64,000 nt of DNA from PCRC01 sp040384665 (GCA_040384665.1 JAZKIY010000009.1:1-64000), one strand, 5' to 3'. Numbered from the stretch's first letter, positions 54,454 through 63,555 are shown. Program-made: numbers and translations. The notes: generated from the letters alone by a model not told the origin.

Positions 54454-55425
54454 ATGACACCGTCGCAAGCTGTTAATTCTTCGTCCCGGCGCACATTGCT
54501 GCTGTTTTCCGGGTTGATCGTTGGAGGGGTGGTTGCTCCCTTCCTGTTCTACCCAACCCTGTTGATGCAGATTCTCTGCTTCGCCCTGTTTGCCTGCGCA
54601 TTCAACCTCTTGCTGGGCTTTGCCGGGTTGTTGTCGTTTGGCCATGCCGCCTTTTTTGGTGGTTCGGCCTATGTGTGCGCCTACCTGTGCAAGGCCCAAG
54701 GGTGGTCGCCAGAAGCGGGCATTCTGGCGGGTACCCTGACCGCGGCCGTGCTGGGCGCGGCCTTTGGTGCGGTGGCCATTCGCCGCTCCGGCATTTATTT
54801 CGCGATGATCACGCTGGCTTTGGCGCAACTGGTGTTTTTCGTGGCGCTGCAGATGCCGTTCACCGGCGGTGAAGACGGCCTGCAAGGCGTGCCTCGGGGC
54901 AAGTTGTTTGGCGTGTTTGACCTGTCGGACAACCTGGCGATGTATTTCTTCGTCTTTGCTGTTTTCCTGCTGGGCTTTACCCTGATCTACCGAACGGTTC
55001 ATTCGCCGTTCGGTCAGGTGCTGAAGGCCATTCGCGAAAACGAGCCCCGCGCAATTTCGCTTGGGTATAACGTCGACCGTTACAAGTTGTTGGCCTTTGT
55101 GCTGTCGGCCGCTCTGGCGGGTACTGCGGGCGCCACCAAAGCACTGGTTTTCCAGTTGGCGTCGCTGACCGACGTCCACTGGCACATGTCTGGCGAGGTG
55201 GTGTTGATGACGCTTTTGGGTGGTTTGGGCACAGTCTTCGGTCCAGTGGTGGGTGCTGCCACCATCGTGCTGCTTCAAACCCAACTCGCCGACAAGGTCG
55301 GCTCCTGGGTGACCGTCATCATCGGTGTGATTTTCGTTGTGTGCGTGATGGTTTTCAGGCGCGGCATTGTGGGAGAGTTGTTGGCCTTCCGCCAAAAAGT
55401 CAGCCCACCTACGGGAAAACCATAG
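54454..55425 (+). CDS. livM: LivM-type ABC permease
   Basis: The 323-aa second permease has the LivM features NLLLGFAGLLSFGHAAFFGG, AIRRSGIYFAMITLALAQLV and GGLGTVFGPVVGAATIVLLQ. I start at ATG 54454; a TTG at 54427 would overlap livH. It closes the importer cluster. Confidence 0.9.
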   Translation: MTPSQAVNSSSRRTLLLFSGLIVGGVVAPFLFYPTLLMQILCFALFACAFNLLLGFAGLLSFGHAAFFGGSAYVCAYLCKAQGWSPEAGILAGTLTAAVLGAAFGAVAIRRSGIYFAMITLALAQLVFFVALQMPFTGGEDGLQGVPRGKLFGVFDLSDNLAMYFFVFAVFLLGFTLIYRTVHSPFGQVLKAIRENEPRAISLGYNVDRYKLLAFVLSAALAGTAGATKALVFQLASLTDVHWHMSGEVVLMTLLGGLGTVFGPVVGAATIVLLQTQLADKVGSWVTVIIGVIFVVCVMVFRRGIVGELLAFRQKVSPPTGKP

Positions 55426-55564
55426 TCGCCCAGCTGCGCTGCTTTGCCGTTGTTTGGCAAAAAAGTCACGAATGCACCGCTGACGTGTGCAAGCGTCGGT
55501 ATAGCACCAAATCAACAAACGTATACTTTAGCTATTACTTTTAGTCTATGCATCAAGGACGGCC

Positions 55565-56911
55565 ATGAATACCACCCAAGAAACGAATGCTAAAGAATCT
55601 ATCGCATCCGAGATGGATGGGGTGTTGTTGGCGCAGGCGACGGTAACGCCAGAGGCGGCGGTTGCCGCTGCGGGGCCCGTTTCCCCCTTGGGTGTGCTTT
55701 CCGGTGCTTCGCCGGGTGTCGAGATTGTTCGTGCTGGCGCCCGCGTGCCTGTGCAAGGCCCGGTGGCCCTTCAGGTGGGTGACAAGGTCATTGTTCCTGA
55801 TGGCGGTACGGCCAAAGTCGATTTTCCGGCTTCTGCCGCAAATCAGACGCCTTTGGAGGGTGTGTTTGCGGGGGGCACTCAGGCCGTGATTGGCGCAAAG
55901 CCCATTGGTGGCGGGGTGACGCAGGTTCTGGTCGAGCTTGAGGCTGGCGATTTCATCGTGGCACCACCCGACTTGTCTCAAATTGAATCGTCGCTCGCAG
56001 TTCGAAAGAAAGGCCAGGCCGGGGAAGAGGGCTATGGCTTGCTGCCTTTGGCGCTTCTTGGTTTGGCTGCAGCTGCTTTGGGCAGTGGTGGCGGGGGCGA
56101 TGATTCAACCCCACCCCCTACAGAGCCACCGGTAACACAACCTCCGGTCACTGAGCCTCCGGTAACAGAGCCGCCAGTCACGCAGCCGCCTGTTACTGAT
56201 CCTCCAGTTGACCCCGGTTTGGGGTTTCTGACGCCCACAGCGATCGTGGTCGACAACCTCACAGATGCCTTGGCCAATCCAGGCGGTGTGGGCGGTAACA
56301 ATGGCGCGGCAGACGCTTTGGGTGGGCTGGGCGGCTCTTTGGCGCCTGTGGATGATTTGGTTTATTCGGTAACAGACGCCGTCAACGGGCTGGTGGCGCC
56401 GCTGGTTGGTGCCGAATTCTTTGCCGATAGCCCCAACTCCCTCGACAGCGTGGATGTGCTGGGTACAGACGTGACGGGCCTTGTGCAGGCACCCATCATG
56501 CCGGTTGTTGATACTTTGCTTGGTACGGGCACAACACAGACGCTGATCAATCCGCTCAATCTGCAGGTCGACTTTGTGTCTGATGGTCTCAATAATCTGC
56601 TCAACGGTTCTGGTTTGTTGGGTGGTGTCCAAAGTACTGGTGCCGGTGGTTTGCTGGGGCCGCTGACGGGTGTGTTGGGTGGTTTTGGTGGTGTTGCAGA
56701 CGGCATCGCGCCTGCAGGAAATACAGGCAACAGTCTTACGGGCGAGAACACGCCTGGCAACAGTTTGGTGCCCGTGCTTAATTTGCTGGACAACGTGTCA
56801 GGTTCTGGCCAGGTTCAAAGCCCTGTTGCGCCGCTTTCGTCCACTTCGTCTGCAAGCGGTGCTGGATTACCCTTTGAGTCAATTCTGGGTGGTCTGCTGG
56901 CAGCGGCTTGA
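55565..56911 (+). CDS. Repeat-rich secreted-type protein A (FecR-like N-module, Pro-Val-Thr repeats)
   Basis: The 448-aa protein has no Sec signal. Residues about 40-150 form a beta-rich module (GVLSGASPGVEIVRAGARVP, LQVGDKVIVPDGGTAKVDF) shared with the 58273 protein and similar in kind to FecR/adhesin retention modules. A hydrophobic linker (LLPLALLGLAAAALGSGGGG) follows, then repeats of PPVT with a Glu or Gln between, and a long Gly/Leu/Ala/Val-rich region. No RTX GGxGxD motifs are visible. AAGGA lies before the ATG. By genomic context I infer it is exported by the neighbouring type I system. Confidence 0.7.
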   Translation: MNTTQETNAKESIASEMDGVLLAQATVTPEAAVAAAGPVSPLGVLSGASPGVEIVRAGARVPVQGPVALQVGDKVIVPDGGTAKVDFPASAANQTPLEGVFAGGTQAVIGAKPIGGGVTQVLVELEAGDFIVAPPDLSQIESSLAVRKKGQAGEEGYGLLPLALLGLAAAALGSGGGGDDSTPPPTEPPVTQPPVTEPPVTEPPVTQPPVTDPPVDPGLGFLTPTAIVVDNLTDALANPGGVGGNNGAADALGGLGGSLAPVDDLVYSVTDAVNGLVAPLVGAEFFADSPNSLDSVDVLGTDVTGLVQAPIMPVVDTLLGTGTTQTLINPLNLQVDFVSDGLNNLLNGSGLLGGVQSTGAGGLLGPLTGVLGGFGGVADGIAPAGNTGNSLTGENTPGNSLVPVLNLLDNVSGSGQVQSPVAPLSSTSSASGAGLPFESILGGLLAAA

Positions 56912-56914
56912 TGG

Positions 56915-56946
56915 TCAATACATGCCCTCCATTGGGCATGTATTGA
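56915..56946. terminator. Terminator between convergent substrate A and glycosyltransferase
   Basis: A 13-bp perfect inverted repeat (TCAATACATGCCC/GGGCATGTATTGA) has a 6-nt loop. It ends 1 bp before the stop of the glycosyltransferase on the minus strand and 4 bp past protein A. It has no long T-run. Confidence 0.65.
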
Positions 56947-56947
56947 A

Positions 56948-58042
56948 TTAACAAAATCCCAGATTTTTCTTGATTCTGTCTGTTTGGTCGCTTGGCAGTT
57001 GTCCGGGTTTCAGCAAAGATTCCCACAGCTTCTGGGCGTTGGTTTTGTCTCCTAAATGGTAGAGCGCTAAAGCGAATTCATCGCTGCGACGCCAACCGTA
57101 GCAGTCGATTTCGACAAAAAGACGGTCTTTGCTGACGGGTATTTTGACAGCTTCCAGGAGAATGGCCTTGGCTGACGGCCATCTGTTCTTGTGCCTGAGG
57201 TAGCAGGCAAGCCATACCAAAGGTTCGGCTCTGCTGGGGCGGTAGTCAAAAGCTTTTAAATACGCGTTGATGACCGATCCGTCTGGGTACCCGGCCCGGT
57301 CCATCAATCTGGCAACCTGGTACATCGCGTGCCAATCTTCTTCTGCCCAGCCTCGCAACGCCGCCCGGTGTTGGTATGTCTGGATGGCCTTGTCGATCTC
57401 GCCCGCCTCGCGCCAGCATTGCGCCAAGTAGTACCAATAACGCAGGTTATCGGGCTCCTGCTTGAGGCCTTCCTCCAGAACGCGCGCATCGTCGTGGTAC
57501 TTGCGCGGATTTTTACTGCGGGCTCCTTCGGAGGTAAACCAGACGAATACGCCATTGAGCAATTCTGGATCGATTGGCTTGCCTGGGTCCAGGTACTCGT
57601 GCATGACCCCTGTGTATTTCAAAGGCAACTTGGTTGATGCCAAGCAGGTGCGGCTGTAACGGAGGTCGCCGCTGGCCATGGTTACCGCATACGCATCTTT
57701 GTCGAGGTGAGGGAGCTTGTAACCATCCGGTAGTTCAAGAATTTCATCGGCGTCAATGAAAAACAGGTAGTCGCTGTGCTCTCGAGCCAGCTGAATGGCC
57801 TCTGTTCTGTTGTGTCCAAAATTGACCCAAGGCCGCTGATGCAGGCGACCTTCTATGCCCAGGGACTTGGCTGTTGACCGAATTATTTCTTGCGTCTCGT
57901 CGCTGGATCCCGTGTCTACGATGGTCCACGTGTCAATGATGGGGGCGACTTTGGTCATGCACCGTTCAATAACGTCGCGTTCATTTTTAACAATCATGCA
58001 CAGACCGACTGTGGGTTTGCTGGTGGAGTGTGGGCGGGTCAT
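56948..58042 (-). CDS. Family-2 glycosyltransferase with TPR-like C-terminus
   Basis: The 364-aa protein has a WaaE/KdtX-like GT2 start (GLCMIVKNERDVIERCMTKV, DTGSSDETQEI) and a metal motif FIDADE in the DxD position. The C-terminal half is helical with TPR-like pairs (YYLAQCWREAGEIDKAIQTY). It is cytosolic. It lies between the two repeat-rich paralogues on the opposite strand, in a locus with its own T1SS. Glycosylation of the Thr/Pro-rich repeats is a reasonable but untested inference; lipopolysaccharide core or other glycan is the alternative. Confidence 0.8.
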   Translation of the reverse strand: MTRPHSTSKPTVGLCMIVKNERDVIERCMTKVAPIIDTWTIVDTGSSDETQEIIRSTAKSLGIEGRLHQRPWVNFGHNRTEAIQLAREHSDYLFFIDADEILELPDGYKLPHLDKDAYAVTMASGDLRYSRTCLASTKLPLKYTGVMHEYLDPGKPIDPELLNGVFVWFTSEGARSKNPRKYHDDARVLEEGLKQEPDNLRYWYYLAQCWREAGEIDKAIQTYQHRAALRGWAEEDWHAMYQVARLMDRAGYPDGSVINAYLKAFDYRPSRAEPLVWLACYLRHKNRWPSAKAILLEAVKIPVSKDRLFVEIDCYGWRRSDEFALALYHLGDKTNAQKLWESLLKPGQLPSDQTDRIKKNLGFC

Positions 58043-58197
58043 TTTGGCTCTTAACTACTGCGCTAAGAATTGTTGCACGTTCGGCGGTCTGAAGCCATTG
58101 GGGGGCTTGTTTGCAGGGCTTGTTTGAATCTGTGGCGACTTTCATGAACTATGTCACGCCAAATATGGGGTCGCTAGCGATACGAAAGCATTAAAGT

Positions 58198-58226
58198 TTT
58201 CCCCTCGCCGATACGATATCTATAAT
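58198..58226 (+). promoter_or_regulatory. Probable promoter of the 58273 gene
   Basis: TATAAT at 58221-58226 lies 46 bp ahead of the ATG. A -35-like TTTCCC (58198-58203) is 17 bp upstream of it. AAAGGGA forms the ribosome-binding site. Confidence 0.55.
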
Positions 58227-58272
58227 CTAGGCATAGTAATTACTCAATCTCCAGCTTTTCAAAGGGATTTTT

Positions 58273-60009
58273 ATGATCGCATCTCAAGACACCGCAGTTC
58301 AGTCCGCGCTATCGACTGGTCCTTTGGGCGCTGGTGACGTCACATTGCTGGCGCAGGCCGCTCCCGCAACTGCGGCGGCAGCGCCAGCCCTAAGTGGCCT
58401 TGGCGTCATTACCGGCGCAACAAATGGCGTCGAAATTGTGCGCGGTGGTTCCCGCATACCGGTGGACAGCACGCAACAATTGCTGGCTGGTGACCGGGTT
58501 GTTGTGCCCAAAGACGGCTCTGCCAATGTGACCTTCCCAGGTCCTGGCGCGAACAAAACCCCTTTGAATGGCGTGTTTTCAGGTGGTACCGACGCTGTTA
58601 TTGGCGTTAAAACCCTCGCCCCAGGTGTTGAGCAGGTGACTGTAGATGTCGTCTCTGGCGACTTGTTCATTGCGGCCCCGGACGCGGCTGATGCAGCGTC
58701 TGTTGCTGTCAAGAAAAAAGGTGCTGCGGGTGCTGCAGGTGACGGGCTGGGCTTGGCCGCGCTGGGCTTGTTGGGCTTGGCTGGTTTGGCCGGTCTGTTG
58801 AGCAACAGCGATGATGGCAACGATGGCGTGAGCGGTGGTACGGGGTCGACTGGTTCTACGGGCCCAACAGGCGATGGCTCGGGTCCAACTGGCGTGCCAA
58901 CTGGTCCAACCGGTGTGCCAACTGGCCCAACCGGTGTGCCAACTGGCCCAACCGGTGTGCCAACCGGTCCTACAGGCCCCACTGGTGATCCAACTGGTCC
59001 TACAGGCCCCACTGGCAATCCTACGGGTCCGACTGGCCCTACCGGTGAACCTACCGGCCCCTCCGGTCCAACTTCTGACCCAAGTGGTCCGTCGGGCGGC
59101 ACTGGTTCGGGTTTTGGTGTGCTGAACCAAGGTCTGCTCGACACTGTCAACGGCTTGGTTGGCGGTGCACTGAGTGCTGTGCTCGCAACGGGTGGACTGG
59201 TGGGCGACACGGGTGCCGTAGACAATTTGCTGGGTGGCGTACTGACCGGTGAAGATGGCCTCATCCTTCCCGTGAATGGTGGCCTCCCTGGCTTGCCTGG
59301 TGGTGATGGTGGTGGCCTCCCTGGTTTGCCAGGTGTCGGTGGTGGTCTTCCTGGCTTGCCTGGACTTCCTGGCTTGGGCGATGGCCTGCCGTTGGTCGGT
59401 GGGTTGCTGGGCCCCGATTCTGGTCTGCTTGACCAGGGTCTTCTGGATGGTGTCAGCGGCTTGACGGGCGGTGCGCTTGATCCGGTTGTCGGTACGGGTG
59501 GCTTGGCGGGCAATCTCGGTGCGTTGGACAACTTGCTTGGTGGCGGTTTGACCGCTCCAAATGGTCTTATCTTGCCTGTCGATGGTTTGCCTGGTTTGCC
59601 TGGTGCTGGCGGGCTTGGCGGGTTGCTCGGTGGCTTGCCAGTCGGTACGGCCGCTCTGCCAGGCGGTTTGCCTGACCCGGCTGGTTTGCTTGCGCCACTT
59701 ACTGATTTGCTGGGCGGTGGTCTGCCGGGCATCGGTGGTGGTGCGGGTGGCCTGCCTGACGTGGCGGGCTTGCTGACGCCAGTGACCGATTTGCTGGGTG
59801 GTGGTCTGCCGGGCGTCGGTGGTGGTGCGGGTGGTCTGCCTGACGTGGCGGGCTTGCTGACGCCAGTGACCGATTTGCTGGGTGGTGGTTTGCCAGGCGT
59901 CGGTGGTGGTGCGGGTGGTTTGCCTGATGCGGCTGGTTTGCTGGCACCCATCTCGGCGTTGCCAACACTCTTGACCAACAACCCGCTGTCGGGTCTCTTG
60001 CAGCCTTGA
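58273..60009 (+). CDS. Repeat-rich secreted-type protein B (FecR-like N-module, collagen-like repeats)
   Basis: The 578-aa paralogue of the 55565 protein has the same N-module (GVITGATNGVEIVRGGSRIP, GVFSGGTDAVIGVKTLAPGV) and hydrophobic linker (GLGLAALGLLGLAGLAGLLS). After the linker come Gly-X-Y triplets (GPTGVPTGPTGVPTGPTG) that look collagen-like, with Pro/Thr at X and Y, and then Gly/Leu/Pro-rich tandem repeats of 28 residues. No RTX motif or Sec signal is seen. AAAGGGA lies before the ATG. It may be a triple-helix-forming surface protein exported by the adjoining T1SS. Confidence 0.75.
   Translation: MIASQDTAVQSALSTGPLGAGDVTLLAQAAPATAAAAPALSGLGVITGATNGVEIVRGGSRIPVDSTQQLLAGDRVVVPKDGSANVTFPGPGANKTPLNGVFSGGTDAVIGVKTLAPGVEQVTVDVVSGDLFIAAPDAADAASVAVKKKGAAGAAGDGLGLAALGLLGLAGLAGLLSNSDDGNDGVSGGTGSTGSTGPTGDGSGPTGVPTGPTGVPTGPTGVPTGPTGVPTGPTGPTGDPTGPTGPTGNPTGPTGPTGEPTGPSGPTSDPSGPSGGTGSGFGVLNQGLLDTVNGLVGGALSAVLATGGLVGDTGAVDNLLGGVLTGEDGLILPVNGGLPGLPGGDGGGLPGLPGVGGGLPGLPGLPGLGDGLPLVGGLLGPDSGLLDQGLLDGVSGLTGGALDPVVGTGGLAGNLGALDNLLGGGLTAPNGLILPVDGLPGLPGAGGLGGLLGGLPVGTAALPGGLPDPAGLLAPLTDLLGGGLPGIGGGAGGLPDVAGLLTPVTDLLGGGLPGVGGGAGGLPDVAGLLTPVTDLLGGGLPGVGGGAGGLPDAAGLLAPISALPTLLTNNPLSGLLQP
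58891..58974 (+). repeat. Four 21-bp tandem repeats coding for collagen-like G-V-P-T-G-P-T
   Basis: Units of 21 bp start at 58891, 58912, 58933 and 58954. They are near-identical (GGTGTGCCAACTGGCCCAAC, then C) and form part of a longer stretch of Gly-X-Y triplets, about 58840-59100. Confidence 0.9.
59701..59952 (+). repeat. Three 84-bp tandem repeats in the C-terminal region of protein B
   Basis: Units of 84 bp (28 residues, including DLLGGGLPGVGGGAGGLPD) start at 59701, 59785 and 59869. The second and third are nearly identical at DNA level, consistent with recent copy-number change. Confidence 0.9.
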
Positions 60010-60026
60010 TGACTGCCTGAATCTGC

Positions 60027-60048
60027 CTTGCCCGCTTAGGCGGGCAAG
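60027..60048 (+). terminator. First hairpin after protein B gene
   Basis: A 9-bp stem CTTGCCCGC/GCGGGCAAG with a 4-nt loop, 18 bp past the stop. There is no U-tract, so it may be a processing or partial terminator. Confidence 0.5.
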
Positions 60049-60063
60049 CGGTTTAAGTCGCCC

Positions 60064-60097
60064 AAAGCCATCGGCTGTTTATGCAGCCGATGGCTTT
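60064..60097 (+). terminator. Second, stronger terminator after protein B gene
   Basis: A 14-bp perfect stem AAAGCCATCGGCTG/CAGCCGATGGCTTT with a 6-nt loop and TTTT. It separates the protein B gene from the secretion genes. Confidence 0.85.
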
Positions 60098-60352
60098 TGT
60101 GTTTGTAGCCGACTTGACTTCTTCCAGGTGGAGTCTTTTGCCAGGGTAGGCAGAGCGGGCTGGGCAGTTGTAAACCCGTAAGAAGGGTTTTCGATGGTGC
60201 AAACCCGGTTTATTCGGGCGATTCAAAATTGCAATGCGTTTAAACTCTGGACGCTGATGAGTGTCTGAACACGGCTGACAAGCCTTAGGATGAGCACGGC
60301 TGTACAGCACAAATTTCCGTGACCGCTTGCTTAAGCCTTAAACAATTCGACC

Positions 60353-62176
60353 ATGCTTAAATTCCTTCTGCCGCGTCAGCTGGTGAACCAAGTGAACACC
60401 GATCCGGCAGTCAATCCGTACGGTAATGCTTTAAGTGAAGCTTTCTACGCTGCGTACCCAACGGTCAAAAAAGCGGCTTGGTGGTCTTTGCCGATCAGTC
60501 TTTTTGGTCTGCTTCCCTCTCTCTTTACGCTTCAGATCTATGACCGTGTGATCTATCGGAACGGGTATGCCACGCTGGTGGCGCTCATCGCGGGCATCTT
60601 GTTTTTCCTGATGGTTGAGTTGTGGTTGCGGAGAAAGCGTTCCGGTGCGCTCCGTGATGCCGGCTCAACGATCGACCATGGCGTTTCAAACGCGCTGTTG
60701 AAATCCATGCTCCAACGCCCCTTGAGGGCGCTGGAGTCGCGGCCGACCATGGGGTGGTTTTTGCTGTTCCGTGATGTAGGCGCGGTCAGGGCGACGGTGA
60801 CCGGTGGCTTGGTTACATCAATCTTTGATCTGCCGGTTGCGATTTTTGCCTTGATCATCGTGGGTGTGGTGGCCTGGCCACTGTTGCCCGTGCTGTTGTT
60901 GTTTCTCGCAGTGCTGGCGTTTTTTGCGTGGTGGTGGGCCGACGAGGTGCGTGCCGGCCGTGTGGAAGAAGTCCAGCGCGGGCGCAACCTGGATGCGGTG
61001 ACTTCGGAAATTTGCCGCGCCAGAGAGACGCTCAAGAGCTTGGGAAATGACGCGCCCATCATCGCGATGTGGCGCAAGAACTACAACGCATGGTTGGCCG
61101 AGAGTTTCCGCAAGAACGGTGAGATCGAAGGCGCGCGCGAGTTGACCACGGTCATGTTGTCGGTGTTCTCCGTGGTGCTCATTTCGGTAGGCGCCTTGGC
61201 CGTGATGGAGCAGTGGATGACCGTGGGTGGTCTCATTGCTTCCAACATGCTGGCAATGAAGGCCTTGTCGCCAGTGGCTGGTTTGGCCTCCAACTGGCGC
61301 TCACTGGCGATTGCTGCGGAAGCGGCCAAAAGGCTGGAGTCGGTGCTGAACGAACCAGTGGGCCGCAGCCCCGGTGGCGTCAGTTTGCCCAAGCCGCGGG
61401 GTGCGATCCGCTTGCAGGAGGTCACCTTCCAGTTTGCCGAAAACGCACCCGCTGTGCTCGAGAACGTGGACCTGGAGATCGGCCCTGGCGGGATGCACGT
61501 GATCGTTGGCAAGAACGGCGCCGGCAAGTCCACGCTGGTCAAACTGATTGCCGGCCTCTACGCCCCGACCCACGGGAAAATCTCTGTCGACGAATACGAT
61601 CTGTCGCAGTTTGCACGTGAAGAGTTGGTGCAGTGGATCAGTATCTTGTCCCAAGAGGTGTACCTGTTTGGCGGTGAACTGATCGAAGTCCTTCGCCGTG
61701 CGGCACCAGACCAGACGGACGAACGCATCGTGGCGGCCTGTCGGTTGTCGGGCGCGCACGACTTCATTTCGCGCCTTCCAGGAGGTTACCGCACCGTCAT
61801 TGGCGAAGGCGGCATGGGCCTGTCCATGGGTGAGCGCCGCAAGCTGGCGCTGGCCCAGCTGTTCCTGCGTGACCCTGCGGTGGTGATTCTGGACGAGCCC
61901 AGCAACGACCTGGACTACCAGGCCGAAACCGCGCTGATTGCTGCCTTGATGGCGGCAGCGCGAAGCCGCACCATCATCGTGGTGACCCACTCGCTGCGGA
62001 TTGTGGCCAGCGCATCCCAGGTGCATTACGTGACCGGTTCCGGCAACGTGGAGAGTGGTTCGGCTTCCGTGATGGTGCCCAAACTTTTTGGTGTCAAGTT
62101 GCCCGCGACCGCCGCGACGGCAGCCATTGCCGGCACCAAACCCGCAACGTCGGCTGCTCCGGCAGAAGACAACTGA
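60353..62176 (+). CDS. Type I secretion ABC transporter (permease-ATPase)
   Basis: This 607-aa fused transporter has no N-terminal C39 peptidase, about six helices (residues about 45-310, for example WWSLPISLFGLLPSLFTLQI) and an ATPase with Walker A GKNGAGKST, Q-loop LSQEVYLFGGE, Walker B VVILDEPSNDLD and switch His in VTHSL. The signature reads LSMGERR in place of LSGGQ. The last 35 residues are Ala/Thr/Pro-rich. It leads the secretion operon with HlyD and TolC-type genes downstream, and the natural cargo is the two repeat-rich proteins upstream, which is inference. Confidence 0.88.
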   Translation: MLKFLLPRQLVNQVNTDPAVNPYGNALSEAFYAAYPTVKKAAWWSLPISLFGLLPSLFTLQIYDRVIYRNGYATLVALIAGILFFLMVELWLRRKRSGALRDAGSTIDHGVSNALLKSMLQRPLRALESRPTMGWFLLFRDVGAVRATVTGGLVTSIFDLPVAIFALIIVGVVAWPLLPVLLLFLAVLAFFAWWWADEVRAGRVEEVQRGRNLDAVTSEICRARETLKSLGNDAPIIAMWRKNYNAWLAESFRKNGEIEGARELTTVMLSVFSVVLISVGALAVMEQWMTVGGLIASNMLAMKALSPVAGLASNWRSLAIAAEAAKRLESVLNEPVGRSPGGVSLPKPRGAIRLQEVTFQFAENAPAVLENVDLEIGPGGMHVIVGKNGAGKSTLVKLIAGLYAPTHGKISVDEYDLSQFAREELVQWISILSQEVYLFGGELIEVLRRAAPDQTDERIVAACRLSGAHDFISRLPGGYRTVIGEGGMGLSMGERRKLALAQLFLRDPAVVILDEPSNDLDYQAETALIAALMAAARSRTIIVVTHSLRIVASASQVHYVTGSGNVESGSASVMVPKLFGVKLPATAATAAIAGTKPATSAAPAEDN

Positions 62177-62207
62177 CCCACCGTGTCAGCCCGCCCACTT
62201 TGTGAAG

Positions 62208-63554
62208 ATGCCCATGGATCCGTCCGATAAAAGCCTGTTGCCCGCTGTCTTGCAGAACGGGGACGATGCGCCCAGCTCCGTCAAGGCTTTGCCTTACTCC
62301 AAAAAGAAGACCAGAAAGACGTGGGCAATCTGGGGCTCCGGCGCTTTGTTGGCCGCTTTCGGCCTTGGTTTTCCGGTGGAATCGGTGGTGATTTCGCAGG
62401 GCCGCGTCATCCCTTCAGACCAGATCAAGGCGATTCAGCATCTGGAAGGCGGCATCGTCAGCGCCGTGATGGTGAAAGAAGGCGAAACGGTCAAGGTGGG
62501 CCAACCTCTGGTGGAAATTGACCTGGGTGGCAACAGCCTGAACCTGGAAGAACTGACCGTGCGCAATGCCGCCTTGCAGGCCACACGCACCCGTTTGCTG
62601 GCGGAGATTCAAGGCAAGTCGGTGACGCGCAGCGGGTTTGGCCGCGATCTGGACGACTCTGTGTACCAGGCGGAATCGGGTGCTTATGAGGCCCGCTCCC
62701 TGGAGCAGCAAGGCATTGTGGCGGCGGCCGAATCGGGCCTGGTGCAGGCCAAGAGCAAGTTGGCGGAACAACAAGAGCGCGTGAACGCGCTGTCGTCCCG
62801 GCTCGCGCTGTACCAAAAAGAAGTGACCATGTCACAGCAGTTGCTGGATGAAAAGTTGATTCCGCAACTGGAAGTGCTTGAGAAGCAGCGGCAGATGGAA
62901 ACGGTGCGTGGCGAACTGGCGACCGCACGCCAGGGGTTGTCTTCAGCCAGTGCTGCCATCGGTGAAGCCCAGGCCAAAGTGGTTGAGGCCACCGGTCGTT
63001 TCCGGCGGCGTGCTTCTGACGAGTTGGCCACACTGGAGCGCCAGATTGGCAGTTCGAGCGAAGACCTGGCGCGTGCCAAGCTGCAACGTTCCCGAACCGT
63101 GGTGCGGGCACCCGCAGACGGCATTGTCAAGGGCCTGCGCAACCCGAGTCCGGGTTGGGTGGTCAAGCCGGGTGAGCAAATCATGGAAGTGGTGCCTGAC
63201 CGCGCGCAGATCACGATCGAAGCCCGCCTGAGCCCGAACGACCGTGGCTATGTGCACAACGGCCAAGTGGCGCGCGTCAAGGTCAGCGCCTACGACTTCC
63301 TGCGCTATGGCTCCATCGACGGCAAGGTGACGCTGGTCGGCGCCGATGCCGACAGCGACCCAACCAACCCGGTGATGCGCTCGTACTACAAGATGCTCAT
63401 CGGCACGGACCAGACATTCGTCGGCACCCGGGAGAACCAGATCACGCCCGGCATGGAGGTGGAGGTGGACCTGTTGGTGGGCAAAGACCCGTTCATTTGG
63501 TACATGCTCAGACCGGTTCTGAAAGTTCAGCGCCAAGCCTTCCAGGAGCCATGA
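62208..63554 (+). CDS. HlyD-family membrane fusion protein of T1SS
   Basis: The 448-aa protein has a membrane helix (WAIWGSGALLAAFGLGF), a lipoyl-like EGGIVSAVMVKEGETVKVGQ, a long coiled coil, the second lipoyl half (RAPADGIVKGLRNPSPGWVV) and the HlyD C-terminal segment VSAYDFLRYGSIDGKV. I start at 62208 (MPMDPSDKS); the upstream frame overlaps the transporter and is unlikely. It links the ABC protein to the outer-membrane channel. Confidence 0.9.
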   Translation: MPMDPSDKSLLPAVLQNGDDAPSSVKALPYSKKKTRKTWAIWGSGALLAAFGLGFPVESVVISQGRVIPSDQIKAIQHLEGGIVSAVMVKEGETVKVGQPLVEIDLGGNSLNLEELTVRNAALQATRTRLLAEIQGKSVTRSGFGRDLDDSVYQAESGAYEARSLEQQGIVAAAESGLVQAKSKLAEQQERVNALSSRLALYQKEVTMSQQLLDEKLIPQLEVLEKQRQMETVRGELATARQGLSSASAAIGEAQAKVVEATGRFRRRASDELATLERQIGSSSEDLARAKLQRSRTVVRAPADGIVKGLRNPSPGWVVKPGEQIMEVVPDRAQITIEARLSPNDRGYVHNGQVARVKVSAYDFLRYGSIDGKVTLVGADADSDPTNPVMRSYYKMLIGTDQTFVGTRENQITPGMEVEVDLLVGKDPFIWYMLRPVLKVQRQAFQEP

Positions 63555-63555
63555 C

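Noticed and set aside
53547..54494. 315-aa frame antisense to livH
   Set aside because: It is a shadow of a clear permease gene, with His/Gln-rich composition typical of antisense frames here.
55443..55461. Possible terminator after livM
   Set aside because: The TTTGCC/GGCAAA stem is only 6 bp with a 7-nt loop. It is too weak to call.
58891..58974. CRISPR or intergenic repeat array
   Set aside because: The repeats are in frame and encode collagen-like triplets inside a gene.
58299..59981. 560-aa Pro/Lys-rich frame antisense to protein B
   Set aside because: It mirrors the Gly-rich tandem repeats of the sense gene. No ribosome-binding site or family was seen.
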